In this document: piece after piece, positions 37,624 through 50,146 of the stretch
How the letters are laid out: every line of letters begins with the position of its first letter
Numbering within the stretch: position 1 is the first letter of the stretch
Source: Parvibaculum indicum
GTDB taxonomy: Bacteria; Pseudomonadota; Alphaproteobacteria; Parvibaculales; Parvibaculaceae
Assembly: GCF_011762095.1 (NCBI RefSeq)
Contig: NZ_JAASQO010000005.1
Coordinates: 62,001 to 126,000 of the forward strand
DNA length: 64,000 nt
Direction of reading: 5' to 3'
Notes under the pieces: generated by a model
The model's input: only the letters and a program-made list of their open reading frames with translations
What the model was told of the DNA's origin: nothing
Database searches by the model: none
Position numbers and translations under genes: made by a program

Positions 37624-37815
37624 ATGATCCAGTTCACCGAGGTCTCTTCCGGCGAACCCGTCTGGGTAAATCCGCAGATGGTCGCCTATGTGAAATCGGG
37701 CATCGGTGGACATACCGTCATCTGCTTTGCGGCGTCGGATGGCGGCGGAGATCTCAGCGGTATCTTCGTCAGAGAAGCGCCGGAAGATGTGTGCAAGAAG
37801 CTTGAGAAGGAATGA
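37624..37815 (+). CDS. Small conserved-looking protein between sucB and lpd
   Basis: A 63-residue ORF starting 11 bp after sucB with an AAGGGCGG ribosome binding site and overlapping the first possible lpd ATG. It reads [20 protein letters not shown] and continues as short beta strands ([24 protein letters not shown]). The MI-x-x-T...V(N)P-x-x-(V/I) layout weakly recalls the FlbD/small beta-barrel family. No function is known. Position and overlap suggest co-translation with the dehydrogenase genes. Confidence 0.7.
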   Translation: MIQFTEVSSGEPVWVNPQMVAYVKSGIGGHTVICFAASDGGGDLSGIFVREAPEDVCKKLEKE

Positions 37816-37817
37816 CC

Positions 37818-39236
37818 ATGGCTGATGCGTATGATCTCGTCGTGATCGGTGCGGGCCCCGGCGGCTATGAATGCGCGATCAAGGCCGCGCAGCTGGGGAT
37901 GAAGGTCGGGGTGGTCGAAAAGCGCGACGCGCTGGGCGGCACATGCCTCAATATCGGCTGCATTCCTTCCAAGGCGCTGCTGCATGCTTCCGAGCTTTTC
38001 GAGGAAGCCGGCCACAAGTTCGCCGATATGGGCATCAATGTCGGGACGCCCAAGCTCGACCTGAAAAAGATGCTCGCCTTCAAGGACGAGGCGATCGACG
38101 GCAACACCAAGGGCATCGAATTCCTCTTCAAGAAGAACAAGATCGACTGGCTGAAAGGCGCGGGCAAGATCGTTGCGCCGGGCAAGGTCGAAGTTGCCGA
38201 CAAGGACGGCAAGCAGACGGTCGAGGCGAAGAACATCGTCATTGCGACGGGCTCGGACGTGGCGAAGCTGCCGGGCGTCGAGATCGACGAAAAGGGCGTG
38301 GTGTCTTCCACCGGCGCGCTTTCCCTTGCCAAGGTGCCGGGCAAGCTCGTCGTCATCGGCGGCGGCGTGATCGGCCTCGAACTCGGTTCCGTCTGGTCGC
38401 GCCTCGGCGCGGAGGTGACGGTCGTCGAGTTCATGGATGCGATCCTGCCGGGCATGGATGGCGAAGTCTGCAAGACCTTCCAGCGGACGCTCAAGAAGCA
38501 GGGCTTTACCTTCAAGCTCGGCACCAAGGTGACGGGTGTGGCCAAGCAGCGCTCCGGCTACAAGGTGAGCGTGGAGCCGGCGAAATCCGACGAAAAGGGG
38601 GGCGGCGACGGCGAGACGCTCGATGCGGATGCCGTACTCGTCTGTATCGGCCGCGTGCCCTACACCGACGGGCTCGGGCTCGAGGATGCGGGCGTCGAGA
38701 CCGACGAGCGCGGACGGGTGAAGGTCGACGGCCGGTTCAAGACCAATGTCGACGGCATCTATGCGATCGGCGATGCGATTGCCGGTCCGATGCTGGCGCA
38801 CAAGGCGATGGATGAAGGATCCGCGCTCGCGGAGATGCTTTCGGGCAAGAGCGGCCATGTGAACTACGGCACCATTCCGAGCGTGGTCTATACCGCGCCG
38901 GAAGTGGCGAGCGTGGGCAAAACCGAAGAGCAGCTGAAATCGGATGGCGTCGAGTACAATGTCGGCAAATTCCCCTTCACGGCGAATGGCCGCGCCAAGG
39001 CGAACAAGGTGACGGACGGTTTCGTGAAGATCATCGCCGACAAGAAAACCGACCGCGTGCTGGGCGTTCACATCATCGGCGCCAATGCGGGCGAGATGAT
39101 CGCGGAAGCCGTGATCGCGATGGAGTTCGGCGGCTCGTCGGAAGATATCGCGCGCACCTGTTTCGCGCATCCCACCATGTCGGAAGCGGTCAAGGAAGCC
39201 GCGCTCGCCGTGACGGGGTCGCCGATTCACATGTGA
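37818..39236 (+). CDS. lpd: Dihydrolipoamide dehydrogenase (E3)
   Basis: FAD enzyme (472 aa) reoxidising dihydrolipoamide of 2-oxoacid dehydrogenases. The FAD motif is [20 protein letters not shown], the redox disulfide C43/C48 lies in [16 protein letters not shown], the NAD motif is [20 protein letters not shown], and the active-site base lies in [14 protein letters not shown]. The ATG at 37818 is preferred because GAAGGA at 37806-37811 is then 6 bases away; the ATG at 37812 overlaps the upstream stop and would add two residues. It is convergent with xerC. Confidence 0.96.
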   Translation: MADAYDLVVIGAGPGGYECAIKAAQLGMKVGVVEKRDALGGTCLNIGCIPSKALLHASELFEEAGHKFADMGINVGTPKLDLKKMLAFKDEAIDGNTKGIEFLFKKNKIDWLKGAGKIVAPGKVEVADKDGKQTVEAKNIVIATGSDVAKLPGVEIDEKGVVSSTGALSLAKVPGKLVVIGGGVIGLELGSVWSRLGAEVTVVEFMDAILPGMDGEVCKTFQRTLKKQGFTFKLGTKVTGVAKQRSGYKVSVEPAKSDEKGGGDGETLDADAVLVCIGRVPYTDGLGLEDAGVETDERGRVKVDGRFKTNVDGIYAIGDAIAGPMLAHKAMDEGSALAEMLSGKSGHVNYGTIPSVVYTAPEVASVGKTEEQLKSDGVEYNVGKFPFTANGRAKANKVTDGFVKIIADKKTDRVLGVHIIGANAGEMIAEAVIAMEFGGSSEDIARTCFAHPTMSEAVKEAALAVTGSPIHM

Positions 39237-39242
39237 GGGGTG

Positions 39243-40241
39243 TCAGCCCTTCGCCTTGGGATGCGCCTTGTCGTAGATGTCGAGCAGGCGCTGGCTTTCC
39301 ACTTCCGTATAGATCTGCGTCGTGGACAGGCTCGCATGGCCGAGCAGTTCCTGGATGGCGCGCAGGTCGCCGCCTGCCGACAGCAGATGCGTGGCGAAGG
39401 AGTGGCGCAGCGCATGCGGCGTTACGCTGTCGGGCAGGCCGAGCCGCAATCGCAAATTTTCGATCGAGGCACGTATCTGCCGCTGGCCGAGCGCGCCGCC
39501 GCGTGTGCCCACGAAGAGCGGGTCTTCCGCGCTCAGCGCATGCGGACAAAGCGCCAGATAGGTGTCCACCGCGTCGCGCGCGACGGGCAGGATCGGCACG
39601 ATGCGTTCCTTGTTGCCCTTGCCGATGACGCGCAGTGTGCTGCCGAAAGGCACGTCGCCGCGTTTCAGCGACAGCGCCTCGGCAATGCGCAGGCCGCAAC
39701 CATAAAGAAGGATCAGCACCGCCGTGTCGCGCGCGCCCTGCCATGGCAGGCGTCCGGCATCCTGGGCTTCGTCGATAAGCGCGCGGGCATCGTTTTCGCT
39801 CAGGGGTTTGGGAAGCGAATGGGGGAGTTTCGGCCCCCGCATCGCCATGACGGGGGTGTTGGTCAGGATGCCGGCGCGCGCCAGAAAGCGGAAAAGCGAT
39901 TTCAGGCTCGAAAGTGTGCGGGCCAGGCTGCGCGGTTTCAGGCCGTCATTGCGGCGTTTCGTGAGGAAGGCGCGCAGGTCGCGCGTTTGCAGGTTTTCAA
40001 GCTCTGTGAGGCCGGGCGTACCGCCCAGATGTTCGCAAAGGAATTCGAAGAAACGGGTCACGTCCCGATGGTAGTTTGCCAACGTGGCGCTGCTTGCGCG
40101 CCGCTCCGAGGCAAGATGCGCATACCAATCACGCAAGGCGCGGCGGGCGTCTTCCGACGCGGGGATAGCTCTGGCGGCATCGTCAGGGGAGAGGGCGGGC
40201 GCTGAGCCGCCGGTCAGCGTTGCGGCGGCAGGTCGAGCCAT
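39243..40241 (-). CDS. xerC: Tyrosine recombinase XerC
   Basis: Site-specific recombinase (332 aa) that with XerD resolves chromosome dimers at dif. The N-terminal SAM-like DNA-binding domain includes HLASERRASSATLANYHRDV; the catalytic domain shows the full set: Arg in YGCGLRIAEAL, Lys in GKGNKERIVP, His-x-x-Arg in PHALRHSFATHLL, His in LLGHASLSTTQ and the nucleophile Tyr in QIYTEV. The neighbouring DUF484 gene overlaps its start by 28 bp, an arrangement typical of chromosomal XerC rather than integrases. Confidence 0.93.
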   Translation of the reverse strand: MARPAAATLTGGSAPALSPDDAARAIPASEDARRALRDWYAHLASERRASSATLANYHRDVTRFFEFLCEHLGGTPGLTELENLQTRDLRAFLTKRRNDGLKPRSLARTLSSLKSLFRFLARAGILTNTPVMAMRGPKLPHSLPKPLSENDARALIDEAQDAGRLPWQGARDTAVLILLYGCGLRIAEALSLKRGDVPFGSTLRVIGKGNKERIVPILPVARDAVDTYLALCPHALSAEDPLFVGTRGGALGQRQIRASIENLRLRLGLPDSVTPHALRHSFATHLLSAGGDLRAIQELLGHASLSTTQIYTEVESQRLLDIYDKAHPKAKG

Positions 40242-40948
40242 TGGCGCACGCAGCGCTCCACGATACGGGCAAGGAATTCAAGCAGATCCGTGCCCTGGTC
40301 GGGGTGAAACTGGTCCTGACCGAAACCGCCAAGCGCCAGCAGGCCGGGCGGCGTCGCGGGCGAGAAGTCGAGGCGCACCAGCGCTTCGGACTGCACTTCC
40401 TCGGCGAGGTGGCCGTAAAGACTGCGGCTGCCGGTAACATGGCCTGCCAAGCGGTGGGTGCAGCCCTCGCCCAGAATGCGATCCACGCCATCGGCTTCCA
40501 GCACGCGCACGCCGCGAATGCCTATTCCGGCGACGCCGTTCGTGGTTTCGATGCAGAGCGCGGCCGCGCGCACGCCGAGCATGCGGGCCAGACCGTTCTC
40601 GTCGGTGACGAACTCGATCAGATGCTCGAAACTTTTCGTGTCGAGCAGCGTCAGCGCGACCTGATGAACCTGGTCGCGGGCAAGGCTGTTCAGCGACGAG
40701 GCTTCGATCAGCTCCGCCTGGATCTCGCGCAGCGTGCGGATCTGGTGCTGAAGCCGTGCGATCATGAAATGCTGCATGTCGAGGACGTTGCGCCCCGTCG
40801 ACTGGGACGGCGGCACAAGGGTCTCGATCAGGTCGGGATCGTTGGCGAGAAGTTCCGGATGCTGGCGCAGATAGGTCTTCACCTCGTCCACGTTCAACGT
40901 CGAGGCGCCGATCAATTCCGCTTCTGGCTGGTCGCTGTATTGGCTCAT
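40214..40948 (-). CDS. DUF484 (GAF-like) protein
   Basis: A 244-residue protein of the DUF484 family, whose C-terminal half adopts a GAF-like fold. The N-terminal VKTYLRQHPELLANDPDLIE and the central DMQHFMIARLQHQIRTLR are family signatures, with a helical linker before the GAF region (about residues 105-235). Its gene regularly precedes xerC, suggesting a link to recombination or division, but its role is not established. The ATG at 40948 is preferred over one seven codons upstream. It overlaps xerC by 28 bp. Confidence 0.88.
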   Translation of the reverse strand: MSQYSDQPEAELIGASTLNVDEVKTYLRQHPELLANDPDLIETLVPPSQSTGRNVLDMQHFMIARLQHQIRTLREIQAELIEASSLNSLARDQVHQVALTLLDTKSFEHLIEFVTDENGLARMLGVRAAALCIETTNGVAGIGIRGVRVLEADGVDRILGEGCTHRLAGHVTGSRSLYGHLAEEVQSEALVRLDFSPATPPGLLALGGFGQDQFHPDQGTDLLEFLARIVERCVRQWLDLPPQR

Positions 40949-40990
40949 GACGACAGCATCTCCCCACAACCCTACCGACAGGTTACCCGA

Positions 40991-41647
40991 TCAAAGAATT
41001 TTTTGTCCCGTCTTTGCCCAATCGGCCAGAAATTGTTCCAGGCCCTTATCCGTAAGGGGGTGCGCCACAAGGCTTTTGAGCACCGCGGGAGGAACGGTTG
41101 CCACATCGGCGCCGGCCAGGGCGGCGTCCTTCACATGGTTCGGATTGCGAATCGAAGCCGCCAGAATCTCCGTCCCGAATTCGGGATAGTTGTCATAGAT
41201 GGTGCGGATGTCCTGGATGAGCTCCATGCCGTCGAGATGCACGTCGTCGAGGCGGCCGATAAAGGGCGAAATGAAAGTGGCTCCGGCCTTGGCCGCCAGA
41301 AGCGCCTGGTTGGCGGAGAAGCAGAGCGTCACATTGACCATATGGCCTTCATCGGTCAGCGCCTTGCAGGCTTTGAGGCCGTCCCAGGTCAGCGGCACCT
41401 TTACCGCGATATTTTCCGCGATCGCGGCGAGCTTGCGGCCTTCCTCGATCATGGCGGGCGCGTCGAGCGCGGTGACTTCCGCGCTGACGGGGCCTTCCAC
41501 CATGTCGCAGATTTCCGTCACCACCTCGATGAAATCGCGCCCCGATTTCGCGATCAGCGAGGGGTTGGTCGTCACGCCGTCCAGAAGCCCGGTTTCGGAA
41601 AGTTCCCGAATGGCGTCGATATCGGCCGTATCCACAAAGAATTTCAT
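40991..41647 (-). CDS. tal: Transaldolase / fructose-6-phosphate aldolase-like (subfamily 3B)
   Basis: A compact 218-residue class I aldolase of the FSA/TalC group. [37 protein letters not shown] and the Schiff-base lysine in [16 protein letters not shown] are typical, as are [20 protein letters not shown] and the C-terminal [15 protein letters not shown]. Such proteins may be transaldolases in the pentose phosphate pathway or fructose-6-phosphate aldolases; the sequence does not decide. The start at 41647 is the family start. It is divergent from priA with a 166-bp shared promoter region. Confidence 0.92.
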   Translation of the reverse strand: MKFFVDTADIDAIRELSETGLLDGVTTNPSLIAKSGRDFIEVVTEICDMVEGPVSAEVTALDAPAMIEEGRKLAAIAENIAVKVPLTWDGLKACKALTDEGHMVNVTLCFSANQALLAAKAGATFISPFIGRLDDVHLDGMELIQDIRTIYDNYPEFGTEILAASIRNPNHVKDAALAGADVATVPPAVLKSLVAHPLTDKGLEQFLADWAKTGQKIL

Positions 41648-41813
41648 CGTCTGGTCCCGTTGGCGGAAGGTCTGCGAAAGGATTTCTGTTGTGCCGCGTC
41701 GGTTCCCCATGCGCAAGAGCGTGTGCCTGCTAAAGAGGTTAACGGAGGCGCCTTTTTTGTTTTGTGTTGCTCTCCCTTGCCGCGACTCGCATTCGGCCCT
41801 ACTGAATTGAGGC

Positions 41814-44000
41814 ATGTCCGCCCCTCCGCATGAGGGGGGCCGCACCGTCAGCGTGCTGATCCCGCTGGCGCTGCCCGGCCCCTATGATTACGACCTGCCG
41901 CCCGGCATGGCGGCGGAGGAGGGCAGTTTCGTGGTCGTGCCGCTCGGGCCCCGCGAGGTGCTGGGCGTGATCTGGGGCGAGGCGACCGGCGAGATCGACG
42001 CCAGGCGGCTGAAACCCGTCTCGGAAGTCATCGAGGATGTGCCGCCCATGCCCGCGGTGCTGCGCCGTTTCATCGACTGGGTGGCGGGTTACACGCTCAA
42101 TCCGCGCGGCTCGGTTCTGAGGCTCGCGATAAGGGCGCCGGGCGCGCTGGAACCGGCGCGTACCCGCATCGCCTATCAATTGACCAATACGAGGCCCGCC
42201 CGAATGACCTCGGCGCGCGAGCGGGTGGTTGCGACGGCCTCGGACGGGTTCCTGCGGACCGTCAGGGAACTGGCGGAAGAAGCCGGCGTTTCCGACGGGG
42301 TGGTGCGCGGGCTCGTGGAGGCGGAGACGCTGGTGCCGGTGGAACTGCCGGCGGATGCGCCGTTCGAGGATCCGGACCCGGATGCGCAAGGGCTCGAGCT
42401 GTCGCCGGAACAGGCCGAAGCGGCGGGCTGCCTTGTCGAGCGCGTCCGGGAAGGACGGTTCGCGCCATTGCTGCTTGACGGGGTGACGGGTTCGGGCAAG
42501 ACGGAAGTCTATTTCGAGGCCGTGGCGGAGGCGATGCGGCAGGGCCATCAGGCGCTCGTCCTGGTGCCGGAAATCGCCCTCACCGCGCAATTTCTCGACC
42601 GGTTCGAGCGGCGTTTCGGCTGCCGCCCGGCGGAATGGCATTCGGAGCTGTCCACCCGCGAGCGCCGGCGGGTCTGGCGCGGCGTGGCGGAGGGACGCGT
42701 GAAGGCGGTCATCGGTGCGCGCTCGGCGCTTTTCCTGCCTTTTCCCGATCTCGGCCTCATCGTGATCGATGAAGAGCATGAAAGCGCCTTCAAGCAGGAA
42801 GAAGGCGTAACCTATCATGCCCGCGACATGGGCGTCGTACGCGCCTCTCTCGGCAGCTTTCCGGTCATCCTCAGTTCCGCCACGCCCTCGCTCGAAAGCG
42901 CCGTGAACGCGGAACAGGGCCGGTATGAAAGGCTGGTGCTGACCGGCCGGCATGGCGATGCGCAATTGCCGCGGATCGCCGCCATCGACATGCGCACCCA
43001 TCCGCCGGAGCGGGGACGCTGGCTCTCGCCCGTGCTGGTGCAGGAAATGGTCCGGACGCTCGAGGCGGGCGAGCAATCCATGCTGTTTCTCAATCGCCGG
43101 GGCTACGCGCCGTTGACGCTCTGCCGGAGCTGCGGTCATCGCATCCAGTGCCCGGATTGTTCGGCCTGGCTCGTCGAACATCGGTTCCGGCGCGAGCTTC
43201 GCTGTCATCATTGCGGTTATACGGCACCGGTGCCGAAGGCCTGTCCGTCCTGCGGCGCGGAAGACTCGCTCGTCGCCTGCGGACCGGGTGTGGAGCGTAT
43301 CGCGGAGGAGGTGTCCGAGCGTTTTCCGGATGCGCGCGTGGCGCTCGTTTCGAGCGACAATCTGCGCGGGCCGCAAAGCCATGTGGATGTATTTTCCGCC
43401 ATCGAGGAACGCGAGATCGACATCGTCATCGGCACGCAGGTCATGGCGAAGGGGCATCATTTCCCCTGGCTGACGCTGGTGGGCGTGGTCGATGCCGATC
43501 TGGGGCTCGAAAACGGCGATCTGCGCGCGGGCGAACGGACCTTCCAGCTCCTCCAGCAGGTGGCGGGGCGCGCAGGCCGGGCGGAGCGGGCAGGCCGCGT
43601 CTTCCTCCAATCCTATATGCCCGAACATGGCGTGATGCGAGCGCTGGTTTCCGGTGACCGGGATGCGTTTCTCGAGCGCGAGGCGGAAATGCGCGAGCGC
43701 ATGGAACTGCCGCCCTATGGGCGCCTGGTCGGGGTGGTCGTGTCCTCTCACGATGGCGGGCTTGCCCAGCGTGTGGCCCGCGAGATGGCAAGGCGTGTAC
43801 CCGCCGCCGATCATGTTTCCGTTTTAGGGCCCGCGCCCGCGCCGATCGCGTTGCTCCGGGGACGGACGAGGCTGCGCTTCCTGGTGAAGGCGGGCCGTGG
43901 CGTTAATGTGCAGGCCTTCATGAATGCCTGGCTCGCCGATTTCAAAGTGCCCAATGCCGCGCGCATCAGCGTCGATATAGACCCCTACAGTTTCCTGTGA
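41814..44000 (+). CDS. priA: Primosomal protein N' (replication restart helicase PriA)
   Basis: Superfamily 2 helicase (728 aa) that reloads the replisome at stalled forks. The N-terminal 3'-DNA-binding domain begins at [20 protein letters not shown]. Walker A is [11 protein letters not shown], the DEAH-type box is [13 protein letters not shown], and motif VI-like [12 protein letters not shown] is present. A zinc-binding insertion with eight cysteines lies at about residues 440-490 ([27 protein letters not shown]). The length is typical. ATG 41814 is the first in frame. Confidence 0.97.
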   Translation: MSAPPHEGGRTVSVLIPLALPGPYDYDLPPGMAAEEGSFVVVPLGPREVLGVIWGEATGEIDARRLKPVSEVIEDVPPMPAVLRRFIDWVAGYTLNPRGSVLRLAIRAPGALEPARTRIAYQLTNTRPARMTSARERVVATASDGFLRTVRELAEEAGVSDGVVRGLVEAETLVPVELPADAPFEDPDPDAQGLELSPEQAEAAGCLVERVREGRFAPLLLDGVTGSGKTEVYFEAVAEAMRQGHQALVLVPEIALTAQFLDRFERRFGCRPAEWHSELSTRERRRVWRGVAEGRVKAVIGARSALFLPFPDLGLIVIDEEHESAFKQEEGVTYHARDMGVVRASLGSFPVILSSATPSLESAVNAEQGRYERLVLTGRHGDAQLPRIAAIDMRTHPPERGRWLSPVLVQEMVRTLEAGEQSMLFLNRRGYAPLTLCRSCGHRIQCPDCSAWLVEHRFRRELRCHHCGYTAPVPKACPSCGAEDSLVACGPGVERIAEEVSERFPDARVALVSSDNLRGPQSHVDVFSAIEEREIDIVIGTQVMAKGHHFPWLTLVGVVDADLGLENGDLRAGERTFQLLQQVAGRAGRAERAGRVFLQSYMPEHGVMRALVSGDRDAFLEREAEMRERMELPPYGRLVGVVVSSHDGGLAQRVAREMARRVPAADHVSVLGPAPAPIALLRGRTRLRFLVKAGRGVNVQAFMNAWLADFKVPNAARISVDIDPYSFL

Positions 44001-44173
44001 GAGCGGGTGGTGGGCAGGCGCGCATATCGGCCCGTTAAGAAGTTGGAAATCATGTTCCCCCAACAATGCGGTGAGCGGGGGCTGCCGTTCAAGGTCACGC
44101 GCAGGGTGGAAATTGCGTGGCTGCGAAATGGCCCTCCGTATGACTGGATTCGGGCAAGCGGGGGCGTTCCATC

Positions 44174-44986
44174 ATGAATCTTCAGGAGATCAACCGCCTG
44201 GCGGCCCAAAGGGCGCCCGACATTCCGGTGCGGGTGGAAGAGGACTTCCACCGTCATGACGTTATCCGTTCGCTGAAGGGCCACGACAATATCGGCATAG
44301 AGCTGGGCGTTGCCGGAGGCGTGTTTTCCCGGCGCATGGTCGAAAGCGGCAAGTTCAAGGCTTTCTTCGGCGTTGATCTGTATGCCGACCATCACGATAC
44401 GGCCGAATATGTCCACGCGCTGAAGCATGTCGGCATTTCGGAGAATTACAAGCTGCTTCGCATGTCGTTCGACGATGCGCTGGCGCTGTTCGACGACAAT
44501 TATTTCGACTTCGTCTATTTCGACGGTTACGCCCATACTGGCGAAGAAGGAGGCAAGTCCTTTGTCGACTGGTTCCGGAAGGTAAAGACCGGCGGCGTCG
44601 TGGCGGGCGACGACTATCACGACGACTGGCCGCTGGTGAAATGGGCGGTCAACAGCTTTGCAAACGAGCTGGGCGTCCAGTTGCACGTGACCGGGCGCAG
44701 GGAGACGACCAACCAGTCGCGCTATCCCTCCTGGTTTTTCACGAAGGAGCGGGATTTCGACTTCAAGGCACCGCTCAGCGAGGAGCTTCTTTCGCTGGGC
44801 GCGCGGGCGAAAGAGGAGCGCAGGCGCTTGCCGTCTCCGCCCCCGGTGCAACGCTCCCAGATCACGCTGTCGCCCGAGCAGATTCTCCAGATTTGCGACA
44901 AGCTCTGCGCCCAGGATCCCTCCAAGGCGCGCGACGTGATGGCCATTGCCAAGCGCCATGCGAAGGCCCTGAAAAGATCGGCGTGA
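44174..44986 (+). CDS. Class I SAM-dependent methyltransferase, substrate unknown
   Basis: A 270-residue protein. Its Rossmann domain is indicated by NIGIELGVAGGVFSRRMVES (motif I), FFGVDLYADH (acidic loop), DNYFDFVYFDGYAHTGEEGG and GGVVAGDDYHDDWPLVK, which fits the Methyltransf_24 group. The C-terminal 70 residues are a Pro/Arg-rich linker and a helical tail (ITLSPEQILQICDKLCAQDP). The gene stands alone between priA and the atp operon, so context gives no hint of a substrate. Confidence 0.75.
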   Translation: MNLQEINRLAAQRAPDIPVRVEEDFHRHDVIRSLKGHDNIGIELGVAGGVFSRRMVESGKFKAFFGVDLYADHHDTAEYVHALKHVGISENYKLLRMSFDDALALFDDNYFDFVYFDGYAHTGEEGGKSFVDWFRKVKTGGVVAGDDYHDDWPLVKWAVNSFANELGVQLHVTGRRETTNQSRYPSWFFTKERDFDFKAPLSEELLSLGARAKEERRRLPSPPPVQRSQITLSPEQILQICDKLCAQDPSKARDVMAIAKRHAKALKRSA

Positions 44987-45287
44987 AGGGCCGCCCCTCG
45001 CCGGGGCCTGCCGGGGTCCGTCCGACATGTATCGATGAGCAGCTTTCCCCTGCGGAAGGCCTGCTCATGCATGGCTGAACTTGCTTCCAATCGTCCCGTA
45101 TGGGCCCTATTCGGTCCGGCTCTTGTTGCACCTGCGCGGAGCTTGTGTTACCTAACGCGCGGCCTCGGGGGCACCGGGTTGCCAGCGGTCTTACTTGGCC
45201 GAATTTTTCGAGTTATTTCAATAGCTTGGTTCGCATCTGAAAATTTCGCGTGCCAGCTTCCATGACAAAGACAGGCGAGCGCCGGAC
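44987..45287. other. Intergenic region upstream of atpH
   Basis: About 300 bp before the ATP synthase operon with no supportable ORF. It should contain the operon promoter; I see TTGTTG at 45123-45128 and TTACCT at 45148-45153, but the 19-bp spacing makes this only a weak candidate. Confidence 0.4.
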
Positions 45288-45845
45288 GTGTCATCTGAAC
45301 AACCCGTAACTGGTGTGGCTGGTCGCTATGCGACTGCCCTTTTCGAACTGGCGGAAAGCGAGGGGTCGCTCGACGCGGTGGCCGATGATCTGGCCTCTAT
45401 CGGCCGGATGCTGGACGAGAGCGAAGATCTGCGCCGGCTTGTGCGCAGCCCCGTTTTCGGCGCCGACGTGCAGGGCAAGGCCATCGCCGCCGTGCTGGAA
45501 AAGGCCGGAATCGCCGGTTTGACCGCGCAGTTCATCGGTCTTGTCGTCAAGAATCGCAGGCTTTTCGCGCTGCCGGGCATGATGTCGGCGTTTCGCCAGC
45601 TGCTCGCGGTCAAGCGCGGCGAGATCACTGCCAGCGTGGCATCCGCCCACGCGCTTTCCGATGCCCAGGTCGATGGGCTCAAAACCGCGCTCAAATCGGC
45701 TACCGGGCGCGATGTGAATATCGAAACCACCGTCGATGAGTCGCTGCTTGGCGGTCTCATCGTCAAGGTCGGCAGCCGGATGATCGATTCCTCGCTGCGG
45801 ACCAAACTCAATTCTCTCAAGATTGCCATGAAAGAGGCTTCCTGA
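45288..45845 (+). CDS. atpH: ATP synthase F1 delta subunit
   Basis: Delta subunit (185 aa) linking the F1 head to the peripheral stalk. Characteristic segments are [20 protein letters not shown], the mid-protein [20 protein letters not shown] and [20 protein letters not shown] followed by [13 protein letters not shown]. It starts with GTG at 45288, where the family normally begins; no ATG is near. The stop overlaps the atpA start by one base. It leads the F1-only operon atpHAGDC; the F0 genes are not in the window, as usual in Alphaproteobacteria. Confidence 0.95.
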   Translation: MSSEQPVTGVAGRYATALFELAESEGSLDAVADDLASIGRMLDESEDLRRLVRSPVFGADVQGKAIAAVLEKAGIAGLTAQFIGLVVKNRRLFALPGMMSAFRQLLAVKRGEITASVASAHALSDAQVDGLKTALKSATGRDVNIETTVDESLLGGLIVKVGSRMIDSSLRTKLNSLKIAMKEAS

Positions 45846-47374
45846 TGGACATTCAGGCTGCGGAGATCTCCGCGATCCTCAAACAGCAGATCAAGGGTTT
45901 CGGCGCCGAGGCGCAGGTTTCCGAGGTCGGCCAGGTTCTTTCCGTCGGTGACGGTATCGCCCGCGTTTACGGCCTCGACAATGTCGAAGCCGGTGAAATG
46001 GTAGAGTTCCCGGGCGGTATCCGGGGCATGGCGCTCAACCTCGAAGACGACAATGTCGGCGTCGTGATTTTCGGTTCCGACCGGAAGATCAAGGAAGGCG
46101 ACACGGTCAAGCGCACGGGCGCCATCGTGGACGTTCCCGTCGGCAAGGGCCTGCTGGGCCGCGTCGTGGACCCGCTTGGCAATCCGATCGACGGCAAGGG
46201 CCCGATCGAGGGCGCCGAGCGCCGCCGCGTGGACGTGAAGGCGCCGGGCATCATCCCCCGCAAATCGGTGCATGAGCCGATGCAGACGGGCCTCAAGGCG
46301 ATCGATGCGCTGATCCCGATCGGCCGTGGTCAGCGTGAGCTGATCATTGGCGACCGCCAGACCGGCAAGACCGCCATCGCCATCGACGCGATTCTCAACC
46401 AGAAGCCGCTGAACCAGGGCGACGACGAGAATCAGAAGCTCTATTGCGTTTATGTCGCCATCGGCCAGAAGCGCTCCACGGTCGCCCAGATCGTGAAGAC
46501 GCTGGAAGAAAACGGCGCGCTCGAATATTCGATCGTGGTCGCCGCGACGGCCTCCGAGCCGGCCCCGCTGCAGTTCCTGGCACCGTTTGCCGGTTGCGCC
46601 ATGGCCGAGTTCTTCCGCGACAACGGCATGCATGCCCTGACGATCTATGACGATCTGTCCAAGCAGGCCGTCGCCTATCGTCAGATGTCGCTCCTGCTTC
46701 GCCGTCCGCCCGGACGCGAAGCCTATCCGGGCGACGTGTTCTTCCTGCACTCCCGTCTGCTGGAGCGCGCCGCCAAGCTCAACGAAGAGCATGGTTCGGG
46801 GTCCATGACGGCCCTGCCGATCATCGAAACCCAGGCGAACGACGTGTCCGCCTACATTCCGACCAATGTGATCTCGATCACGGACGGTCAGATCTTCCTG
46901 GAAACGGACCTGTTCCATCAGGGCGTGCGTCCGGCGGTGAATGTGGGTCTGTCGGTGAGCCGCGTGGGCTCTTCCGCCCAGATCAAGGCGATGAAGCAGG
47001 TCGCGGGCAAGATCAAGGGCGAGCTCGCCCAGTACCGCGAAATGGCTGCCTTCGCGCAGTTCGGTTCCGACCTCGACGCTTCCACGCAGCGCCTGCTGAA
47101 CCGCGGTTCGCGCCTGACGGAACTTCTGAAGCAGGGCCAGTTCTCGCCGCTCAAGGTGGAAGAACAGGTCGTCGTGATCTATGCCGGCGTGAACGGCTAT
47201 CTCGACAAGCTCGCCCTCGCCGAAGTCGGCCGCTTCGAGGAAGAGCTGCTGCGCAGCTTCCGCTCCAAGCATGCCGACATTCTCGAGACCATCCGGACCG
47301 AAAAGCAGCTTTCTTCCGACACGGAAGCGAAGCTTCAGAGCGCGGTCGAGGCTTTCGCCAGCGCGTTTGCCTGA
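45845..47374 (+). CDS. atpA: ATP synthase F1 alpha subunit
   Basis: Non-catalytic nucleotide-binding subunit (509 aa) of F1. The N-terminal [18 protein letters not shown], the P-loop [35 protein letters not shown] and the arginine-finger region [20 protein letters not shown] are all intact, as is the ATP synthase alpha/beta signature [20 protein letters not shown]. Length is typical. Confidence 0.98.
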   Translation: MDIQAAEISAILKQQIKGFGAEAQVSEVGQVLSVGDGIARVYGLDNVEAGEMVEFPGGIRGMALNLEDDNVGVVIFGSDRKIKEGDTVKRTGAIVDVPVGKGLLGRVVDPLGNPIDGKGPIEGAERRRVDVKAPGIIPRKSVHEPMQTGLKAIDALIPIGRGQRELIIGDRQTGKTAIAIDAILNQKPLNQGDDENQKLYCVYVAIGQKRSTVAQIVKTLEENGALEYSIVVAATASEPAPLQFLAPFAGCAMAEFFRDNGMHALTIYDDLSKQAVAYRQMSLLLRRPPGREAYPGDVFFLHSRLLERAAKLNEEHGSGSMTALPIIETQANDVSAYIPTNVISITDGQIFLETDLFHQGVRPAVNVGLSVSRVGSSAQIKAMKQVAGKIKGELAQYREMAAFAQFGSDLDASTQRLLNRGSRLTELLKQGQFSPLKVEEQVVVIYAGVNGYLDKLALAEVGRFEEELLRSFRSKHADILETIRTEKQLSSDTEAKLQSAVEAFASAFA

Positions 47375-47412
47375 TCGGCGGAATGGAAGAAGCAGTCACG
47401 GGATAGCGCCGC

Positions 47413-48306
47413 ATGGCAAGCCTGAAGGAACTTAGAAACCGGATCTCCAGCGTCCAGTCGACGCAGAAGATCACCAAGGCGATGCAGATGGTCGCCGCCG
47501 CGAAGCTGCGCCGTGCGCAGGAAGCGGCCGAGGCGGCGCGTCCCTATGCCGAGCGCATGGACCGCGTCATGGCCAACCTCGCCGCCGGCATGAAGGATCG
47601 GGACGATGCGCCCGAGCTTCTGATCGGCAATGGCAAGGACCAGGTTCATCTGCTTGTCGTCGCAACCGCCGAACGCGGTCTGTGCGGCGGTTTCAACGCC
47701 TCCATCGTGCGCCTGGCGCGCGAGCGCATCGTCAAACTCGTCGGCGAAGGCAAGACCGTGAAGATCCTGTGCGTCGGCAAGAAGGGCCGGGATGCGCTCA
47801 AGCGGCTTTACGGCGACTACATCATCGACACGATCGAGTTTTCCGGCGTGCGCAAGTTCGGTTTCGAACATGCCGACCAGGTCGGTCAGCGCGTGATCGA
47901 CATGTTCGAGAATGGCGAGTTCGACGTCTGTACGCTGTTCTATTCCCGCTTCCAGAATGTCGTGACGCAGATCCCGACGACGCAGTCGCTGATCCCCGCT
48001 TCGGTGGGCGGCGCGGAAGCCGAAGAGGAAATCGTGGCCCGTCTCGGCGGGGCGATCTACGAATATGAGCCGGACGAAACCGAAATCCTGAAGGATTTGC
48101 TGCCGCGCAATCTGTCGGTCCAGATCTTCCGGGCGCTGCTCGAGAACGGGGCCAGCGAGGAAGGCGCGCGCATGACCGCGATGGACAATGCGACGCGCAA
48201 TGCGGGCGAGATGATCGACAAGCTGACGATCACCTACAACCGCACGCGCCAGGCGCAGATCACGAAGGAACTGATCGAAATTATTTCCGGTGCGGAAGCG
48301 CTCTGA
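47413..48306 (+). CDS. atpG: ATP synthase F1 gamma subunit
   Basis: Central-stalk rotor subunit (297 aa). The N-terminal helix is [20 protein letters not shown] followed by [16 protein letters not shown], the middle has [17 protein letters not shown], and the C-terminal helix ends [20 protein letters not shown]. Both coiled-coil ends that penetrate the alpha/beta hexamer are conserved. It starts 38 bp after atpA; 353 bp separate its stop from the canonical atpD start. Confidence 0.97.
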   Translation: MASLKELRNRISSVQSTQKITKAMQMVAAAKLRRAQEAAEAARPYAERMDRVMANLAAGMKDRDDAPELLIGNGKDQVHLLVVATAERGLCGGFNASIVRLARERIVKLVGEGKTVKILCVGKKGRDALKRLYGDYIIDTIEFSGVRKFGFEHADQVGQRVIDMFENGEFDVCTLFYSRFQNVVTQIPTTQSLIPASVGGAEAEEEIVARLGGAIYEYEPDETEILKDLLPRNLSVQIFRALLENGASEEGARMTAMDNATRNAGEMIDKLTITYNRTRQAQITKELIEIISGAEAL

Positions 48307-48347
48307 CGGGCGGTGCCGGAAACGAGAAGGGCGAAAATGCCCCGTGA

Positions 48348-50096
<1,749 letters not shown>

Positions 50097-50146
50097 CCCG
50101 CCGCTTGCCTGGCAGCCATGTCACCGTGGCACTCAACAGGACTTAG

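Noticed and set aside
41799-43814. 671-codon minus-strand ORF opposite priA
   Set aside because: Antisense to priA, whose helicase and zinc motifs are intact; no independent support.
45035-45265. 76-codon ORF upstream of atpH
   Set aside because: No support beyond an open frame; it occupies the expected promoter region of the atp operon.
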